Of a stretch of DNA of 64,000 nucleotides, positions 36,695 through 45,668 are shown in pieces. Source of the stretch: JAWKTM01 sp041399085. Lineage in GTDB: Bacteria > Planctomycetota > Planctomycetia > Pirellulales > Pirellulaceae. The notes under the pieces are model-generated. The model worked only from the letters and a program-made list of their open reading frames with translations, ran no database searches and was not told the origin of the DNA. Every line of letters starts with the position of its first letter. Positions within the stretch are counted from its first letter, which is position 1. A program made the translations under genes and the position numbers. Location: assembly GCA_041399085.1 (NCBI GenBank), contig JAWKTM010000024.1:1-64000 (forward strand). The letters run 5' to 3'.

Positions 36695-38044
36695 CTAGCT
36701 GCTCCACTCGGTGTCGGCGGTGGCGGTGATGGCGTCGTTTACCAATTCGGCCACATTGTTGAGCGAGCGGAGGTCGTCGATCAAGTTTGCGTGGACGTAG
36801 ATCCGCACACGTTTCACATAGTCGTCGAATTGGCGTTGAGCCAATGTTTTAACGACCGGCGAGATCTCGCCCAGCGGCCGATATACGTGTTCTTTCGGGA
36901 AGTAGATGTCGACCTGAAACTGGACTTCCAGCTTGACCGGCGGCGCGTCGAACAACAGTTCGTCTGGCGCGACGCGGCGGCCAATGGCTCGGCTCAGGCG
37001 ATCGGCCAGCGCTTCACCGCAGGCCACTAACCAAGCATAGGGTTGTCGGGCCAAGCGTTCGTAGATTTCCGGCTGCTGGAACAAACTGTATTCTGCGAAT
37101 CGCTTGTACAGTCGCCGTTTCGAGCCAAACAAGCCGTCGAGCAGATCGGCGGCCGGTCCGCTGCCGGCCGCTTCGCACAACCGCTCGATCATCCGCGGCT
37201 CGTTCAATCGAAACAGCGAGTCGAGATCCAAATCACCATGCAGCAGGTAGAACGCTCGCTGCAGCATCGCGGTGGCGGAGCGCACGGCGTGATGCCAATA
37301 GACTTCGCTGAACATCACATACCGAGCGAAAACCATCATCTCGGCGGCGGTCTTTCCCTTGACATTAAGGGCCAGCCCATCGCCCGCTTCGTTCAAGCAC
37401 AGGCTGCCGATCAATCGCTGGCGATCGAAGTTTCGGCCGTAAGGGACGCCAGCGTGCAGACTGTCGCGCGTGAGGTAATCCATCTTGTCGATGTCGATCG
37501 GCCCGGACAGGATGCTGTGCAGAATCCGCGAGCGTCGGTCGCGCGGCTTTTCCGACAACAGCGACACCACATCACGCGGTTGAATGCCCCAATCGTCGCG
37601 CAGCGTATCGGCCACTTCGCCTTCCAGCAGAAAACTGTTAGCGAACAATTCGTGCTCGGGCACGCCGGGCAGATCGAGGTCTTCGATCGGATGGCAGAAA
37701 GGCCAGTGTCCCAGATCGTGCAGCAACGCGGCGACGATCAACACCTCGGCGTCTTCGGCCGAGATCGCGGCGGCAAATCGTTCGTCGTGAGCCAACTGGC
37801 GCAAGAACAGCAGGGCCATGCGGTACACGCCCAGCGAGTGCTCGAATCGCGAATGATGAGCCGCCGGATAGACCAGCGACACCAAACCAAGCTGGCTGAT
37901 TTGCGAAAGTCGCCGAAACTCGGCCGTGTCGATCAACTGCCGCACGCGCGGCGAAAGCGGGACGTCAATCTCGTCGGGGATGCGAATCAGCGACTGTCGC
38001 GAGTCGAGCAAATGCAGTTCGGGTATCTCGATGAGCTCGCGCAT
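36695..38044 (-). CDS. HD-domain phosphohydrolase (dGTPase/SAMHD1-like)
   Basis: The product has 449 residues. The metal-binding HD motifs are in order: SRFEHSLGVY (first His), LLHDLGHWPFCH (His-Asp pair, near residue 109) and DIDKMDYLTRDS (last Asp). The opening IPDEIDVPLSPRVRQLIDTAEFRRL ... PAAHHSRFEHS is typical of deoxynucleoside triphosphate triphosphohydrolase-like HD proteins, which control dNTP pools or nucleic acid metabolism. It lacks a signal peptide or membrane segment. It is the last gene of a leftward group containing two membrane proteins and RNase R. The substrate is not settled by sequence. Confidence 0.88.
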   Translation of the reverse strand: MRELIEIPELHLLDSRQSLIRIPDEIDVPLSPRVRQLIDTAEFRRLSQISQLGLVSLVYPAAHHSRFEHSLGVYRMALLFLRQLAHDERFAAAISAEDAEVLIVAALLHDLGHWPFCHPIEDLDLPGVPEHELFANSFLLEGEVADTLRDDWGIQPRDVVSLLSEKPRDRRSRILHSILSGPIDIDKMDYLTRDSLHAGVPYGRNFDRQRLIGSLCLNEAGDGLALNVKGKTAAEMMVFARYVMFSEVYWHHAVRSATAMLQRAFYLLHGDLDLDSLFRLNEPRMIERLCEAAGSGPAADLLDGLFGSKRRLYKRFAEYSLFQQPEIYERLARQPYAWLVACGEALADRLSRAIGRRVAPDELLFDAPPVKLEVQFQVDIYFPKEHVYRPLGEISPVVKTLAQRQFDDYVKRVRIYVHANLIDDLRSLNNVAELVNDAITATADTEWSS

Positions 38045-38133
38045 GGTGGGCTACTGCGTGGAAATCGGCGACGTGTGAGCAACCGCGGAACGAAGACTAG
38101 CCGCGGCAAGGTCGAGGCAAGCTTTTCCCCGGC

Positions 38134-38814
38134 TTATCCGCCGCTTTCGATCAAGGGAACTTGCATGATCAGGCACAGCAGAATCGTCGCCAGCAAATAG
38201 ATGCCGTAGTGCACCATGCTCAGAACATAGTCCAGCTCGAAGCAAGCCAGTGCGATTCCGCCACCGGCCAGCACGAGCGGCGGTACGATATAGACCAACT
38301 GGAATAGCTCCCATTGCCCAATCTCGAAATACCCCGGCAGCCAAGCGTAGATACCCCACAGCAGCGCGTAGCCGATGCCGCAGATGGCCGAACGAATTAG
38401 AGCTGGCTGCAAATCATAAGGCTCCAATTCATCGTCGCGAAGAAAGCTGTAGCTGCCGTAAGACAGCGGCACGCCGATCAATACGGCGCCGATGGCCAAA
38501 ATCACGGCCGGCGGTCCGCCCTCGGCGCCTCGTAAGATCAGGGCCAGAATCAACGCCAACAACACCGAGCCGCCAATGATGCCGCCCATCAATGGCGTGA
38601 ACTTCGTCTCCGTCCGCTTGATCGGCTTGAAGACCGCTTGGCCAACTGAATTCTTGGGTCCGAAATCCTCGGGCGCGTGAACGACGACTTCTTCCGATTT
38701 GGAAGGAATCTGGATCACGGTCTTGCATTTGGGGCACGGCCCCTTTTTGCCAGCGAATTGATCGCTGACTTGAAAGCGAGACCGGCAGCCGGGACAGATA
38801 ACTTGAATCGCCAT
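38134..38814 (-). CDS. Zinc-ribbon multi-pass membrane protein
   Basis: The product has 226 residues. It starts with a zinc ribbon (CPGCRSRF ... CPKCKTVIQIP, residues 8-36), the MJ0042-like type common at the N-terminus of planctomycete membrane proteins. Four or five hydrophobic segments follow: about 75-95, 103-123, 140-160, 170-195 and 200-222. No transport or enzyme motif is visible. It lies between the HD gene and another membrane protein gene, all on the minus strand. The function is unknown. Confidence 0.8.
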   Translation of the reverse strand: MAIQVICPGCRSRFQVSDQFAGKKGPCPKCKTVIQIPSKSEEVVVHAPEDFGPKNSVGQAVFKPIKRTETKFTPLMGGIIGGSVLLALILALILRGAEGGPPAVILAIGAVLIGVPLSYGSYSFLRDDELEPYDLQPALIRSAICGIGYALLWGIYAWLPGYFEIGQWELFQLVYIVPPLVLAGGGIALACFELDYVLSMVHYGIYLLATILLCLIMQVPLIESGG

Positions 38815-38901
38815 GAATGCGTCTCGAGCGGCGGATTGCGGGAGAAGACGCCACTAGTTTGACAGACCGCCGTCGATCGTCAAGAACGCGAATCGGCTCG
38901 G

Positions 38902-39513
38902 CTAGACGAAGACTTGGACCATCAGATTTCCGATCAGCACGGCGCTCAGAATCCAGCAGGTCGTCATGTGTCGCCGAATGCGATACCGCCGCTCGCTTTG
39001 TTCGACCAAGGTCACCAACAGCCCCACCAAACCACCGACGACCGGCGCACACAGAACATCGAACATCGGAGTCGCGGAGAACGAACGAGAGACGGTCAAC
39101 GGGATCAGTCCCATCGTGGCCAGCGCAATTACGGCGCCGACCGCGATGCGCGCGTAGGGCTGGTCCGACCGCACGGCCCCGACCGCTCCGCCCGTGAGCA
39201 TGCCGACCGCCGTCCAAGCGATGCAGAAAATCAACCCCTCGCGGCTTTCACCGCTAACCGACAGATAACCGCTAACGCCGATCAAAACCGCCCAGAAAGC
39301 GGAAATCGCCGGTCGCCCCGTCGCCAATCCTTGGGCCGCGCCGGAAACCGCTCCGCACACAATCACGACCAGCGTGCCGACCAGCAGCCATGTCGAACCG
39401 AACTGGCGCAAGTAGCCCAAAACTAGCGACAGCGTGAACATCGTCCACAACAGCGACGCGATCGTGAACTGGCGCGATGACGGAGCGGGCAACGCAGCGG
39501 CGTCGGAGGTCAT
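38902..39513 (-). CDS. Multi-pass membrane protein of unknown function
   Basis: The product has 203 residues with about six hydrophobic segments and short loops. The beginning, SSRQFTIASLLWTMFTLSLVLG, resembles the 'FTIRSLLWLTLVVAL' start common in planctomycete small membrane proteins. The ATG at 39513 overlaps the RNase R stop codon (ATGA), so it is translated with rnr. No motif suggests an activity, and the coupling with RNase R is not explained. Confidence 0.8.
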   Translation of the reverse strand: MTSDAAALPAPSSRQFTIASLLWTMFTLSLVLGYLRQFGSTWLLVGTLVVIVCGAVSGAAQGLATGRPAISAFWAVLIGVSGYLSVSGESREGLIFCIAWTAVGMLTGGAVGAVRSDQPYARIAVGAVIALATMGLIPLTVSRSFSATPMFDVLCAPVVGGLVGLLVTLVEQSERRYRIRRHMTTCWILSAVLIGNLMVQVFV

Positions 39514-41885
39514 GACCGTTTCCGTTTTCCTTTCGGGGGTCGAGTCGACTTCTTGCGGCGCGACGAGCCTTCCTGCTCGCCGCCCCGCGTCTTGCGTCCG
39601 CGTGTCGCCGGCTTCGAGCGAGCTTTTCTCGGCGGAGCTTGTCCCGGACGAGGCATCTTTTTCACGAGGCGGAAATCCAACTGCCGCCGGTCAATGTCCA
39701 CCCGCGCGATCGCCACTCGCAACAAGTCGCCCAGCCGGAACTGGTTCCCTTCGCGCCGTCCCGACAAACTGTGAGTCGACTTCTCGTAGTCGAAGTAATC
39801 ATCGCCCAACGCCGTCACGTGGATTAAACCTTCGGCCGGCAAGTCGATGCCTTGCACGAACAAGCCGTACTCTTCGACGCCGGTTATCACGGCGTCCATC
39901 TCCTCGCCGATGCGAGTGGACAAGTACGTCAACAGCTTGACTTTGACCAACTCGCGTTCGGCCCGTTCGGCCCGCTGTTCGCGCCGCGAGCAATGATCGC
40001 CCAACAACATCTGCTGATCGAAATCATCCGCCGGACGCCGCCCGGCCATGATCGCGTCCAGCATCCGATGAATCGTCAGATCGGGATAGCGGCGAATGGG
40101 GGACGTGAAATGACAGTACTGATCGCTGTTCAACGCGTAATGGCCTTCGACCTCGGGGCTGTAGACCGCCTTCTGCATCGCACGCAGCACGGCGTAATGC
40201 ACCGCATGTTCCTGCGGCTCGCCCTGCACGGCCTCGACCACGCGTTTGATCTCGAAGCGGCTCCGCAGATGCTCGCAATCGATCCCCAACTCCTTCACGA
40301 AATCGGTCAGCATATCCAGCTTTTCCGGCTTCGGCGGAGCATGCACGCGGCGAAGGAAATTCAGCTCGCGGTCGTTCAGCAAACTGGCCACCGCTTCGTT
40401 CGCCGCCAACATGAACTCCTCGATAATTTGATGGCTCTCGGTGTGCTCGACCAAATGAGCTCCAGCCACCCGGCCGTCTTTATCGATATCGATCTTGGTC
40501 TCGGGCAACGTCAGTTCGATCGCCCCGCCATCCAATCGCCGGCGGCGTAACACCATCGCCAGTTCGTGCATTCGGCCAACTAGCTCAAACACTTCGGGCG
40601 TCAGTTTCTCGCGCCACGCGTCGCGATCCGCCAGATACTCGTCGACCTCTTCGTAGGTGAACCGCCGCTTGCTCTGAATCGCGGCGTTACAAGTCTCCGT
40701 ATCGACGCGAATCCCTTCGGGCGTGAACTCGATGAAAGCCGTCTTGGCAAAACGGAGTCGGTTGGGCTGCAAGCTGGCCAGGTTGTTCGAGATGATCTCG
40801 GGCAACATCGGAATCACGCGATCCGGCAAGTAAACGCTGGTCGCGCGATCGCGAGCTTCGTCGTCCAGCGCCGACCCCGCCGGGACGAAATGCGAGACGT
40901 CGGCGATATGCACACCCAATCGCCAATGTCCATTGTCCAGCCGCTCGAGCGAAATCGCATCGTCGAAATCGCGCGCGTCGATCGGGTCGATCGTGATGAT
41001 CGTCATTCCGGTCAAATCCCGCCGACCTTCCGGCACGGATTCGTCGAACGCCTGAGCTTGCTGGCGAGCAACATCCAACGCCGCGGCGGGAAACGCATCC
41101 GGCAAATTGAACTCGCGAATGATCGACAGCGTGTCGACGCCCGGCTCGCCTTTCGCGCCCAGCACCTCAACCACGACGCCTTCGCCGTCATGGGCGTGCG
41201 CGGGAAAGCGGACCATTTCCACGACGACTTTGTCGCCATCCTGCACGTTCTTCGCGCCCGGATCGCCCACATAGATCGGCTCGTTGAAGACGCCGCCGTC
41301 CACCACGACGCGTCCCACGCCCCCGGTCGATGAATAGGTGCCGACAAAACGATTGGTCTCGCGTTCCAGCACCGAAACGATCTCGCCCGCCTGCCGCAAG
41401 GCTTCGCCCCCGCGCCCATCATCGCGCCGCCCGCCTTCACGCCGCCGATGATGCCCTCCACGCGACAAACGGACTTCCACCGTATCGCCGTCGTGGGCGT
41501 CCAGCGTCTTGCGAGCCGGGATGAAGATATCCTCCGTCGGCTGCTTCACGCCGGCGGCCAACTTCGGGCGAACAAAGCCAAACCCAGCGGCCGCTCGGCG
41601 AAACACGCCCACGATCAGCCCCTTGTCGCGTTTCTTCTCTTGCCCCGCCGGCCGAACCAAATGCTTGGTCCCATAAGAAAGCAGTCCGCGTTTGGCCAGT
41701 CGCTTCACCGCTCGCCGCACATCCTGTTTCTGTTCGGGCGGATAATTCAGCTTCTTGGCAATCACGCGCGGTTTGACCGGCTGGTAGTTGGGCGCGTTGA
41801 CTAAGTCCAAGATGGCTTGTTGCAGTTCGGGATTTTCCGCCAAGAGATTGGCTCCAGATGTGAGAAAAGATAGCCGTCGAGTCAC
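39510..41885 (-). CDS. rnr: Ribonuclease R (RNB-family 3'-5' exoribonuclease)
   Basis: The product has 791 residues with full RNase R architecture. An N-terminal winged-helix segment (about 15-70) comes first, then OB-fold cold-shock-like domains, the RNB catalytic domain with the metal-binding IDPIDARDFDDAISL motif (near residue 300), and FLRRVHAPPKPEKL and HYCHFTSPIRRYPDL-like segments (YCHFTSPIRRYPDL). An S1 domain (GEEMDAVITGVEEYGLFVQ) follows near 660. The last 50 residues are highly basic (KSTRPPKGKRKRS), as usual for RNase R. The enzyme degrades structured RNA processively. Its stop codon overlaps the next gene. Confidence 0.96.
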   Translation of the reverse strand: MTRRLSFLTSGANLLAENPELQQAILDLVNAPNYQPVKPRVIAKKLNYPPEQKQDVRRAVKRLAKRGLLSYGTKHLVRPAGQEKKRDKGLIVGVFRRAAAGFGFVRPKLAAGVKQPTEDIFIPARKTLDAHDGDTVEVRLSRGGHHRRREGGRRDDGRGGEALRQAGEIVSVLERETNRFVGTYSSTGGVGRVVVDGGVFNEPIYVGDPGAKNVQDGDKVVVEMVRFPAHAHDGEGVVVEVLGAKGEPGVDTLSIIREFNLPDAFPAAALDVARQQAQAFDESVPEGRRDLTGMTIITIDPIDARDFDDAISLERLDNGHWRLGVHIADVSHFVPAGSALDDEARDRATSVYLPDRVIPMLPEIISNNLASLQPNRLRFAKTAFIEFTPEGIRVDTETCNAAIQSKRRFTYEEVDEYLADRDAWREKLTPEVFELVGRMHELAMVLRRRRLDGGAIELTLPETKIDIDKDGRVAGAHLVEHTESHQIIEEFMLAANEAVASLLNDRELNFLRRVHAPPKPEKLDMLTDFVKELGIDCEHLRSRFEIKRVVEAVQGEPQEHAVHYAVLRAMQKAVYSPEVEGHYALNSDQYCHFTSPIRRYPDLTIHRMLDAIMAGRRPADDFDQQMLLGDHCSRREQRAERAERELVKVKLLTYLSTRIGEEMDAVITGVEEYGLFVQGIDLPAEGLIHVTALGDDYFDYEKSTHSLSGRREGNQFRLGDLLRVAIARVDIDRRQLDFRLVKKMPRPGQAPPRKARSKPATRGRKTRGGEQEGSSRRKKSTRPPKGKRKRS

Positions 41886-42188
41886 GCCGTCGATTATGGC
41901 CCAAATCGAACGCTGAAGCGAGTTTAAGCCATGTCACTTTTACGCGGAACGAGCTCAAGCTAGTCTATATCCGTCGCCGTGTGAACTGAGCCAATCGGTC
42001 GACGGTGACAGTGAGAGCCACACGGCAATACTTCCGTTTGTCTCGAAGTCGCGTTTGGAAATCGCGAAGAACCGGGACGATAAGCGATGTTTCGTTGACA
42101 AGCTTTGTGTTCGCTCGATACATTTTGGGATCGGACGAGCCATTGCGGAATACGATGCTTGGGATGGCTGAAAAGGTGAGAAATTAGC
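41886..42188. other. Divergent intergenic region between rnr and the nucleotidyltransferase-like pair
   Basis: These 303 bases contain no convincing gene, repeat or hairpin. They must carry both promoters. An AGGTGAG ribosome-binding site precedes the rightward ATG at 42189. Confidence 0.5.
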
Positions 42189-42770
42189 ATGAAGGGGGAT
42201 TTCATTCCACTTTGGACTTCCGCGGGTGTATTGCCTCCGGTCGATGTCATCGAGCCAACGTCACAAGCTCGCTCACCCTACCGCATCACCTTGACGGATT
42301 TGGTTTTGCGGTTTGCCACTTCAGTCGACCGTTGCCGAATCCTCGACGGACTGCTGCGCTATCGCAAGGCATTGCATTCCGCCGGGTTATCGAAGGGTTT
42401 TCAATGGGTAGATGGCAGTTTTCTGGAGAATGTCGAGCTAATTCGCGGGCGTTCACCAGGCGACATTGACGTCGTAACGTTTTTTGAATTGCCATCGGGA
42501 ACTACCGAATTCGATTTGGATCGAGAGCATCCTAACTTGTTCGATCATGCCTTTGTGAAGGCGAGTTACTTTGTCGACTCCTATCCTCAAAACCTTGATA
42601 CGCCTCCGAATGAATTGGTGTGGTGGAGTTCCTATTGGTATGGCGTGTGGTCCCATCAGCGCGATTCATTATTGTGGAAAGGGTTCTTGTCGATTGACCT
42701 GGATATCGCCGACGACTTGGATGCGTCGCTACAACTTGTCAAGTTGACGAAGGAGGTCGAATCATCATGA
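42189..42770 (+). CDS. Nucleotidyltransferase-like protein (DUF6932-type), first gene of a coupled pair
   Basis: The product has 193 residues. It opens with a segment containing SAGVLPPVDV, and the central part WVDGSFLENVELI ... PGDIDVVTFF has the layout of a nucleotidyltransferase site: a Gly-Ser turn (residues 76-77), then an Asp-x-Asp pair (residues 93-95). This resembles the DUF6932 family as I remember it, which is predicted to have an NTase fold. No palm-domain third acid was identified with certainty. The next gene starts inside its stop (ATGA, 42767-42770). NTases of this kind are often found in mobile toxin-antitoxin or defence cassettes. Confidence 0.75.
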   Translation: MKGDFIPLWTSAGVLPPVDVIEPTSQARSPYRITLTDLVLRFATSVDRCRILDGLLRYRKALHSAGLSKGFQWVDGSFLENVELIRGRSPGDIDVVTFFELPSGTTEFDLDREHPNLFDHAFVKASYFVDSYPQNLDTPPNELVWWSSYWYGVWSHQRDSLLWKGFLSIDLDIADDLDASLQLVKLTKEVESS

Positions 42771-43696
42771 ACTACCGACAGTATCAATCGCTCGTCGCCG
42801 AGCGCAACGCGGTCGCCGAGATGTTGGAGCGAATACCTCCCGAACAGGTGATTTCACGCAAGGGCGCTAGCGGGCGACTGGCCGCGATTCAAGCGGAGCT
42901 GGATGCGGTCGAATCCGCGCCTCGTCGCCCCTTGTCGGGACGACTCACATTCGACGGCCGACCCGTAATCCGCAGTCATGGCATGTTCGCGGACTTCGGC
43001 GCGAAAGCGATGGCCGCATTTTCCGATACCGTTGCCGTACTCACAGCCGCGAAATCGGGAGCATTGGCGGACTCGGGACCGATTCCCAATCGAGAGCAAA
43101 ATCAAGTTCTGATCACGGGAACCGCACTCGGATCGTTTGGATTTGAAATCGAGGAGCAGCCGACACAACTGGCAGATTTCGGCGACAAGACACCCGTCGC
43201 GGTGGCGTTAGAGGAAACGATTCGCTTGCTGGAAAGCGTTGCGGCCAGCGACGATGAACTTACCGATGCAGTGGCCGGCCTTGATCGGCGGGTCGTTCGC
43301 ACACTGAAGAATTTCCTCGAAGTGCTCGCGTCCGGCGAAGCTATTTGCAGTCTCGAGGTTGATGGGCGACGGTTCGGCTTTACCAGTGTCGGACAAGTTC
43401 GCAATGCGGTAAATCGACTCGCCGACGACAATATTCACGAAGTGGAGCAAACGTTTTTCGGCGAGTTCATCGGTTGCATGCCGGCAAGCCGCCAATTCGA
43501 GTTCCATGTCGCGTCGGACAAACAGGTGATAAAAGGACGTATCGGTTCGGATGTTTCTGAACCGGAACTTATCAACCTACATTTAAATCAGCCGACCCAA
43601 TTGACGCTTACGGCAATCCGGGCCGGCAATGGTCGGGTCAAGTACGTGTTGCGGGCATTACCGGATTGGCCCGACTCAGAAGGCAAACCATCGTGA
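42767..43696 (+). CDS. Unknown protein, partner of the nucleotidyltransferase-like gene
   Basis: The product has 309 residues, translationally coupled to the upstream gene through an ATGA overlap. Residues 1-45 are helical (MNYRQYQSLVAERNAVAEML); the middle contains GRLTFDGRPVIRSHGMFADFGAKAM and a helix-rich segment; the C-terminal third is beta-rich and ends with LTLTAIRAGNGRVKYVLRALPDW. No signal peptide, membrane segment or catalytic motif was recognised. The repeated use of short beta strands near GRLTFDGRP and the C-terminus suggests a binding role. It is most economically read as a dedicated partner of the NTase-like protein. Confidence 0.75.
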   Translation: MNYRQYQSLVAERNAVAEMLERIPPEQVISRKGASGRLAAIQAELDAVESAPRRPLSGRLTFDGRPVIRSHGMFADFGAKAMAAFSDTVAVLTAAKSGALADSGPIPNREQNQVLITGTALGSFGFEIEEQPTQLADFGDKTPVAVALEETIRLLESVAASDDELTDAVAGLDRRVVRTLKNFLEVLASGEAICSLEVDGRRFGFTSVGQVRNAVNRLADDNIHEVEQTFFGEFIGCMPASRQFEFHVASDKQVIKGRIGSDVSEPELINLHLNQPTQLTLTAIRAGNGRVKYVLRALPDWPDSEGKPS

Positions 43697-43738
43697 AGCC
43701 GGTACCTTGTAGGCCGCTGAGCGGGATTTGGTCACGAT

Positions 43739-43972
43739 CTATAAGGTCGGAGGCGGTGAATAAGGATTCTCGTTGTCCCGCCGAGATTCACCAGAAGCCG
43801 TGGACGCAAACGGTTGGTCGCCGTACGCTAGCTTTCGCCGAACACCGGTCTGCTCCAACAGATCCATGCTCTCACGAAACGGTTTTCGACCGCGCTGAGC
43901 AACGCGGACCCAGTGTTGCCCCAGGCCGATGGCAAACATAAGAAACGCACAGAATAGAGCCAGAAACAGCAT
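43739..43972 (-). CDS. Small single-pass membrane protein with NPYSPP tail
   Basis: The product has 77 residues. An N-terminal hydrophobic helix (MLFLALFCAFLMFAIGL, residues 1-17) is followed by a basic, soluble segment, and the protein ends ENPYSPPPTL. A tail with NPYxPP is widespread in planctomycete membrane proteins, which is the main reason to accept this short frame. It is convergent with the gene ending at 43696. The function is unknown. Confidence 0.6.
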   Translation of the reverse strand: MLFLALFCAFLMFAIGLGQHWVRVAQRGRKPFRESMDLLEQTGVRRKLAYGDQPFASTASGESRRDNENPYSPPPTL

Positions 43973-44058
43973 CGCTCATCTCACAATCATACCGCTTGGC
44001 GATCGCGGACTTTGTTTGCGGCAGAAAGCTTAGCGTTCTCGCCGCATCCTTGGCGCAC

Positions 44059-45376
44059 TCACTTATCGCGTGAGAATTCTTGTTTCATGAATTCCAGAGG
44101 TGAGATTCGTTCGTCGTCGCCTAACACTTGATTGCCCGCGTAGACCAAACAACGAAGCTCTAACGCGTCCATCTTGTCCTTTAAGAGCTTGCCGAAGCGG
44201 GCGTGGTGGATACCGATGCCGACGTCGGTAATCGGTTGGTCGAGCGGGGCGGAGTAGCTGAGCATTGCGGGTGGATCATCTTTTGTGAGATGTGTGATCG
44301 GAGAACACTCTTCGAATAATTGGTATTTCGCCATCGGGAAGATTGTCTAGCTGTTCCAAATCCACATCGTACAGACGAGCCAATGCGCCGTGCTTATAGG
44401 TATCTGACTCCGGGAACAACTTGCGGATAGCGCGCGGGTCGTAGGTGGTCTGACCGCCCACCACCATCATGCAGCTTAGACGTGTTGATTCGCGTAACAC
44501 CGGGTCGTCACTGTTCGCGTCGGCCAAGTCGTCATGGAATCCCAGCCACAAGGAAATCCCGGCCCCGGCCGAACCGCCCGTCGCCGCGACTTTCGCGGGA
44601 TTGATGTTCCACTGTTTCGCGTGATGTCGAATGAATTGGACGGCGCGAGCACTGTCATGAAACGAAGCCGGCGCGATCGCTTGGGACGAGAAGCGATAGG
44701 TGATCGCGGCCACGGAAATGCCCGACTCCAAACACTGTTCTAGCAGTTGAGGACTCACACTCTTATCGCCTCCCAGAAAGCCGCCGCCATGAATCGAAAC
44801 GAGAATTGGCGTGGGCTTATCGGAGTCGGCCAGCCACAGGTCCATCACGTTCCGCTCGTGCGGTCCATATTTGACATTCGCCTGTGTCGGTGGTTTCTGC
44901 TGCTGTACGCGTTGAGGCAGACGCACCTGGGTCCGCTGCTCATCGGTGAGCAACTCCAGCAATTTGCTTCGCACGTCGGCGGCCAATTGATTGCGTTGCC
45001 CGAGGAGTTTAGTTTGCTCGGCTTTCTGTTCGTCGCTGAGTTGCACGGCCGCGTTGACCGCGTCTCGCAAGGCTTGTCCCGTTTTGCCGGCATCTCGCGC
45101 TTGCTGAAACGCTTCGCGCCGCGCCCGTTGTTGTTCGTCGGTCACAATGGCGTTCCATTGCCGCTGGTTCTCCTCCAGCTTCGGCACGAACTGCTCGCGC
45201 AATTTGGCGACTTCGGCCAATTGCGACTCGTTGAAGTCCACGCCCGGCAGGCTAAACATCTGCTGAAACGGCTCGGCAGCTTCACGGCGCGGGGCCTGAC
45301 GCGGGTTGTCCTGCGCGTGCGCGATCGTGATGCCAAGCAGCAATAGGGTGATCGGCAAGGCGAATATATGCCTCAT
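44059..45376 (-). pseudogene. Exported alpha/beta-hydrolase esterase with LTxxQ-like helical domain, one frameshift
   Basis: From the ATG at 45376 (GGAG site eight bases upstream) the frame gives a signal peptide ending AHA. A helical region follows (about 30-160) with repeated VTDEQQ/LSDEQ/LTDEQ motifs, then an esterase domain with the oxyanion segment SIHGGGFLGG and nucleophile elbow GGSAGAG. At about 44320 the frame runs out of register (stop at 44276), while the expected continuation (FEECSPITHLTKDDPPAML, then GIHHARFG) is open in another frame to 44059. One indel near 44320 restores about 90 C-terminal residues including the probable Asp and His. Sequencing error is plausible. Confidence 0.78.
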
Positions 45377-45668
45377 GGCGTGAACTCCGAGAGAAAGGAA
45401 CCGAGGGATCGAACGTCGAGCCAACGTGCGTCGGATTATACTGCTTGGCTGATCTGTTTTGGGTGGCAGCCAGTTCCATCCGCTACGCATTCGCGAATCC
45501 AAGGACGGACTTCCGAGCTTCGCTGGTTCCGGTGCGGAGGTGGAAAAACTTGCCATATATCGGCGTTGCAGCGACAATCGCTGAATCGCCGCCACGAATT
45601 ACATCGACCGGCTAAGCCGGCGTGGAAGATTACGAACAGCATTCGTCCAACCAACAGGGGAAACCATT

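Noticed and set aside
44276..44334. Programmed frameshift in the esterase gene
   Set aside because: No slippery heptamer and stimulatory structure were recognised at the junction; an ordinary indel explains it.
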